A DNA stretch of 5,020 nt from Pseudomonadota bacterium. Its GTDB lineage: Bacteria; Pseudomonadota; Alphaproteobacteria; Rhizobiales; Xanthobacteraceae. Positions 3,901 to 5,020 of this stretch are shown here, piece after piece. Both the position numbers and the translations under genes were made by a program. Under the pieces are notes generated by a model. That model was not told the origin of the DNA. It was given only the letters and a program-made list of their open reading frames with translations, and made no database searches. Numbering within the stretch: position 1 is the stretch's first letter; each line of letters starts with the position of its first letter. The DNA is taken from the NCBI GenBank assembly GCA_023431725.1, contig JAEYVN010000080.1, positions 1-5,020 on the forward strand. Reading direction: 5' to 3'.

Positions 3901-5020
3901 CAACGTGGCGGTGGTGCCGGTCTTTGTGGTCGACGAAGACGGTCTTGCGACGGCCTGGTCGACTGGCATTGGCGACAATGCGCTCGGCGATGCGGCCACA
4001 AATAATGCCTTTGTAACGGGTGCTCTCGGCATCAGCTGGGGGGCGGACAATCACAATGGCGGTGTCGATACGGTCGGCGCCGATAGCCATTTCACGCAGG
4101 ATGCCAGCGGTCGCAGTGTTGTGTTTGCCAATACCAATGTTGGCATCAGCGGCGGCACACTCAGCTCGCATGGCGACCCGATCACCGTCACGCTGAGCGC
4201 CGATGGCACGAGGCTGACCGGTACGGCCGGTACAGGTGAGGGAAGTCGCGTTGTTTTCGAAGTGAGCCTGTCGGACGACGATTCCGGCAAATTCCATTTC
4301 GTCCTGCATGATAACCTCGACCATGCGCCTGGCGCATCCGAGAACGATATCACGCTGACCTTCACCTATTTGGCGACGGATTCGGACGGTGATCGCGCAA
4401 CCGGAACCTTCCTTGTCGGCGTCGATGACGACATACCGGTGGCGTCCTATTCGGGGACGCTGGCTTTTCAGGAGGCGAGCAGCGGCGGCGTCTTCACGCC
4501 GAGCACGGACGGCGGTCAGCTGTTGTTCAATGGCGGCGCTGACGGGGCGCGCGTCACGGCGGTGGTGCTGCGCACCACGATCGACATGGATGCGCCGGGC
4601 GGCTTCCCGGCGCTGAAGTCGGACGGCGTGCCGGTTACGATTGTCACCACGACCGACGTCAATGGTGTGATCACCATGGTCGGCACTGCAGGGGCAAAGC
4701 CGATCTTCACCCTGACGGTGCAGCCGGACGGCGCCTATAGCTTCACCCTGCAGGGTCCGATCGATCATCCGGATCTCAACGAGAGCGGCGCGGCGGATGA
4801 ACTGCGCCTGGTGTTCGACTTCACCGTCACCGACGGCGATGGCGACAGCACCGGCTACGATCAGGGCACGTTCAAGATCGACATCCGCGACGATAAGCCC
4901 GTAGCGTCGCATTCGGGTACGCTGGATTTTCAGGAGGCGAGCAGCGGCGGCGTCTTCACGCCGAGCACGGACGGCGGTCAGCTGTTGTTCGATGGCGGCG
5001 CTGACGGGGCGCGCGTCACG
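584..5020 (+). CDS. Giant type I-secreted repeat adhesin (LapA/RTX-class, DUF5801-type repeats), C-terminus outside window
   Basis: Seen: 1479 codons run from ATG 584 to the right edge without a stop. There is no Sec signal peptide or membrane segment, and I find no cysteine; the composition is rich in Asp, Gly, Thr, Ser and Asn. Order of modules: residues 1-117 compact domain; PAAG at 118-121; linker to about 260; repeat unit 1 (LDHP 346-349); jelly-roll A 413-573; unit 2 587-751 (LDHP 701-704, FEDDGP 746-751); unit 3 752-937 (IDHP 879-882); jelly-roll B 941-1112; unit 4 1113-1286 (LDHA 1245-1248); unit 5 1287-1440 (IDHP 1393-1396); unit 6 from 1441, cut. Acidic turns of the DGDGD type at 728-732, 911-915, 1266-1270 and 1417-1421 suggest Ca2+ binding. 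Family knowledge: such proteins leave by an ABC/MFP/TolC-type system using a C-terminal signal and act in attachment and biofilm formation. The RTX nonapeptides and secretion signal should lie beyond the window; none is visible here. Class is confident, ligand unknown. Confidence 0.88.
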   Translation, partial: MNAPFSVAQVVSTPNTAAAPRIVKVTKPSEGQAITIQMDGSVKLDLTAIANEKITLVRVGERLTILFENKSTVIIDPFFDSSGRPLKVSGIELQSDRIVSAEELASIFPITDDQSVLPAAGEQSASPQNTGSAFGGPNIDPLASANPLDLLGQEELGTWNSLVDTRPLVDTQADDGQPQPDLVPSFTGGRLRAVVEEEHAVPGRGGDMAARIIIRDGGGNEDPHDGSEPGSSGANQDGHDRDTPDNLDNTTREFNGSGASALTALISGGTPPLSFVVFDQTGEAAQTEGGNAITSGGMPVVYGNYTEGSGQTSIDGLIGGEGEGERVFTLTIFANGDWTFTLYGKLDHPLATNDDGSLPQGALEELLGIDLSSLILAVDGNGSELALDGTGYFVVDVIDDTPTMSVTNPTVANGFDFGEFVLNGNAWGQGSGVDSASPSGAWQFGSTDGGSGAVQLERVGDGYLGMHSSTNGYMVDMDATANSLTLSQTLNLIPGETYQLSFEAGSPVAGTAHLEVWFGGVKILDIDPTVGAMETYVVTLTGGANNLLEFRETGPDDNHGTYLANVRFVDLIVDESAGVDANSNDNDDPALATLYSTVLSKGADSHMPAPEFAKGLNSVVDVDVSFGADGAHQANALVFSLNLVSPGVDSGLRTTEGQAIFLFKEGNFVVGRFDDNGTQKAAFALNVDGDGVLSVGLFVSLDHPNVNSHDEGVYLADNILSVTVTARDGDNDAISRSVDISDLIRFEDDGPRMIGEGSISAEVDEDALDNAAADGNEDGPRAGETTGTGSVLFTGAASSLHSLVNFGADGPGTTPFKFINVEAAEQYLISQNLTSADYLIDDIAISGNQLTASSSDGREIFKLTINDNGSWSFELLDKIDHPVTLNPDAPNNSAFEDTISVSLGGFIDAYDGDGDHANMGDAGFSITIRDDIPFTPGAAANLITNGAFVDGTWSPEAWWGAAATSANGWTLSGGSNFERVPDGFLNMTTSNGARMIDMAGSPGNLTISQNVTGMQAGQTYAIQFEAGAPFPTTAKLEVVWNGQVIGTIQPTGPGALTSYNFIVTGAGNPSLDQLTFREIGTGDAPIPGNWNGQGLQHEGYHGTYIANVAVVPVFVVDEDGLATAWSTGIGDNALGDAATNNAFVTGALGISWGADNHNGGVDTVGADSHFTQDASGRSVVFANTNVGISGGTLSSHGDPITVTLSADGTRLTGTAGTGEGSRVVFEVSLSDDDSGKFHFVLHDNLDHAPGASENDITLTFTYLATDSDGDRATGTFLVGVDDDIPVASYSGTLAFQEASSGGVFTPSTDGGQLLFNGGADGARVTAVVLRTTIDMDAPGGFPALKSDGVPVTIVTTTDVNGVITMVGTAGAKPIFTLTVQPDGAYSFTLQGPIDHPDLNESGAADELRLVFDFTVTDGDGDSTGYDQGTFKIDIRDDKPVASHSGTLDFQEASSGGVFTPSTDGGQLLFDGGADGARVT
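947..1363 (+). other. Low-complexity acidic linker and entry into the first repeat
   Basis: Residues 122-260 are poor in hydrophobic patterning and rich in Gly, Asp, Asn, Pro, Gln and Ser. They include a Val-Glu-Glu-Glu-His stretch and several Asn/Asp-rich turns around residues 220-250. 'VEEEH' followed by a Gly/Asn/Asp-rich loop and then a 'SALTALISGGTPPLSF'-like strand is a usual opening of the first repeat in rhizobial T1SS proteins. It probably forms a flexible tether between the anchored N-terminus and the stalk. Confidence 0.5.
1364..1798 (+). other. Repeat unit 1 (T1SS-143-like, divergent)
   Basis: Residues about 261-405. The unit shows the recurring plan of this protein: Gly-rich loop, 'ERVFTLTIFANGDWTFTL' strand pair, LDHP at 346-349, then a closing strand ending Val-Ile-Asp-Asp-Thr-Pro. 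It lacks the DGDGD turn before the closing strand and has an extra helix-like segment (GALEELLGIDLSSLILAV) in that place, so it is the most divergent unit. Confidence 0.55.
1820..2302 (+). other. Galactose-binding-like jelly-roll module A
   Basis: Residues 413-573. Landmarks are 'GFDFGEFVLNG' at the start, Ala-Trp-Gln at the first core strand, 'LERVGDGYLGMHS', 'LTLSQTLNLIPGETYQLSFEAG', 'AHLEVWFGG', 'LEFRETG' and 'HGTYLANVRFVDL' at the end. It aligns along its whole length with module B of the same protein. The pattern resembles DUF642/CBM-type beta-sandwich modules that bind carbohydrate. It sits exactly between the 'DDTP' end of unit 1 and a 'VDE' start of the next repeat. Ligand unknown; the Ca2+ or sugar site cannot be assigned from sequence alone. 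Confidence 0.6.
2342..2836 (+). other. DUF5801-type repeat unit 2
   Basis: Residues 587-751. This is the clearest family match in the window: 'LNLVSPGVDSGLRTTEGQAI' leads into a strand pair with 'VGRFDDNG', then 'AFALNVDGDGVLSV', LDHP at 701-704, 'LADNILSVTVTARDGDND' and the closing FEDDGP at 746-751. This order is characteristic of DUF5801 (T1SS-143 repeat) domains of type I-secreted giant proteins, as I recall the family. Confidence 0.7.
2837..3394 (+). other. Repeat unit 3 (T1SS-143-like)
   Basis: Residues 752-937. It opens with 'EVDEDALDN', followed by a Gly/Asp-rich loop, 'GSVLFTGAA', an inserted helical stretch ('VEAAEQYLISQNL'), 'FKLTINDNGSWSFELLDKIDHP' with IDHP at 879-882, a DGDGD turn at 911-915 and the closing 'FSITIRDDIP'. 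The complete plan makes this a good reference copy for the divergent units. Confidence 0.62.
3404..3919 (+). other. Galactose-binding-like jelly-roll module B with a 16-residue extra loop
   Basis: Residues 941-1112. It starts 'NLITNGAF', a typical opening for this module type, then 'NGWTLSGG', 'FERVPDGFLNM', 'LTISQNVTGMQAGQTYAIQF', 'AKLEVVWNGQ', 'LTFREIG' and 'HGTYIANVAVVP'. Compared with module A, about 16 residues are inserted between the 'FRE' strand and 'HGTY' (residues about 1083-1100, with Trp1090 and His1097). The module follows 'DDIPF' of unit 3 and precedes 'VDEDG' of unit 4, the same junction used by module A. Confidence 0.65.
3920..4441 (+). other. Repeat unit 4 (T1SS-143-like)
   Basis: Residues 1113-1286. 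It opens 'VFVVDEDGL', then an Asn/Gly/Asp-rich loop, 'GALGISWGADNHNGG', 'PITVTLSADGTRLTGTAG', 'FHFVLHDNLDHAPG' (LDHA at 1245-1248, Pro replaced by Ala), 'LTFTYLATDSDGD' and the closing 'VGVDDDIPVA'. It is related to units 5 and 6 but clearly older in divergence. Confidence 0.62.
4442..4903 (+). repeat. Homogeneous tandem repeat, first full copy (462 bp, 154 residues)
   Basis: Residues 1287-1440. The unit starts 'ASYSGTLAFQEASSGG' and ends 'FKIDIRDDKPV'. It contains IDHP at 1393-1396 and DGDGD at 1417-1421. The next copy starts exactly 462 bases later, keeping the reading frame. This sets the period of what is probably a long array to the right of the window. Confidence 0.85.
4904..5020 (+). 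repeat. Homogeneous tandem repeat, second copy cut by window edge
   Basis: The 117 visible bases differ from 4442-4558 at five positions by my reading (opposite 4447, 4448, 4456, 4464 and 4529), including a 64-base block of perfect identity (4465-4528). The changes give Tyr to His, Ala to Asp and Asn to Asp; the other two are silent. Confidence 0.85.

Noticed and set aside
1274..4912. A minus-strand open frame of 1212 codons opposite the adhesin gene
   Set aside because: It mirrors the repeat-rich plus-strand gene: with strong third-position G/C choice the antisense phase has few stops. The translation is Arg/Ala/Val/Ile/Asp-rich with no recognisable domain, signal or periodic motif of its own, while the plus strand gives coherent, repeated protein modules.
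584..5020. RTX nonapeptide (GGxGxDxUx) repeats
   Set aside because: Gly/Asp-rich turns such as DGDGD are frequent, but no tandem nonapeptides occur in the visible residues; they are only expected beyond the right edge.
1..5020. CRISPR array, insertion sequence, tRNA or rRNA
   Set aside because: No regularly spaced short repeats with unique spacers, no transposase-like frame or terminal inverted repeats, and no cloverleaf-type sequence seen on either strand; the only long repeats are the in-frame protein repeats.

Overview
The window is moderately GC-rich with strong third-position G/C preference. It looks like chromosomal DNA of an alphaproteobacterium, most likely Hyphomicrobiales (Rhizobiales). 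The pointers are the style of the giant repeat protein (DUF5801/T1SS-143-type units with 'DDxP' and '(L/I)DHP' signatures), a TTAA-N7-TTAA site of the CtrA type in the only AT-rich stretch, and the codon usage. The lineage is an inference, not proven by a marker gene.

Layout: two divergently transcribed genes share a 224-base intergenic region. On the left (minus strand, positions 1-359, cut by the window edge) is a small exported protein with a signal peptide and an MliC-like (C-type lysozyme inhibitor-like) domain. The intergenic region (360-583) holds a GC-rich hairpin, a perfect 21-bp dyad, a CtrA-type box, plausible promoter elements for both directions, T-tracts and a ribosome binding site for each gene. 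From 584 to the right edge runs one uninterrupted plus-strand reading frame of 1479 codons with no stop. It is the N-terminal part of a giant, cysteine-free, acidic protein with no Sec signal peptide, most likely a type I-secreted RTX-class surface adhesin.

Module order in the large protein, N to C: a compact domain of about 117 residues ending at a Pro-Ala-Ala-Gly motif (residues 118-121), which resembles the retention module and LapG-type cleavage site of LapA-like adhesins; a low-complexity linker; repeat unit 1; galactose-binding-like jelly-roll module A; a DUF5801-type unit 2; unit 3; jelly-roll module B; unit 4; then the start of a highly homogeneous tandem array (unit 5, 154 residues, and the first 39 residues of unit 6, about 96% identical at DNA level). 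The array probably continues beyond the window. The RTX nonapeptides and C-terminal secretion signal expected of this class are not in the window.

Working model (inference): a cell-cycle-linked adhesin whose expression may be under CtrA, exported by a type I system, held in the outer membrane by its N-terminus, and possibly released by a LapG-like periplasmic protease. The two jelly-roll modules would be ligand (glycan) binding heads spaced along the repeat stalk. The lysozyme-inhibitor-like neighbour is also an envelope protein, but nothing in the sequence ties it functionally to the adhesin.
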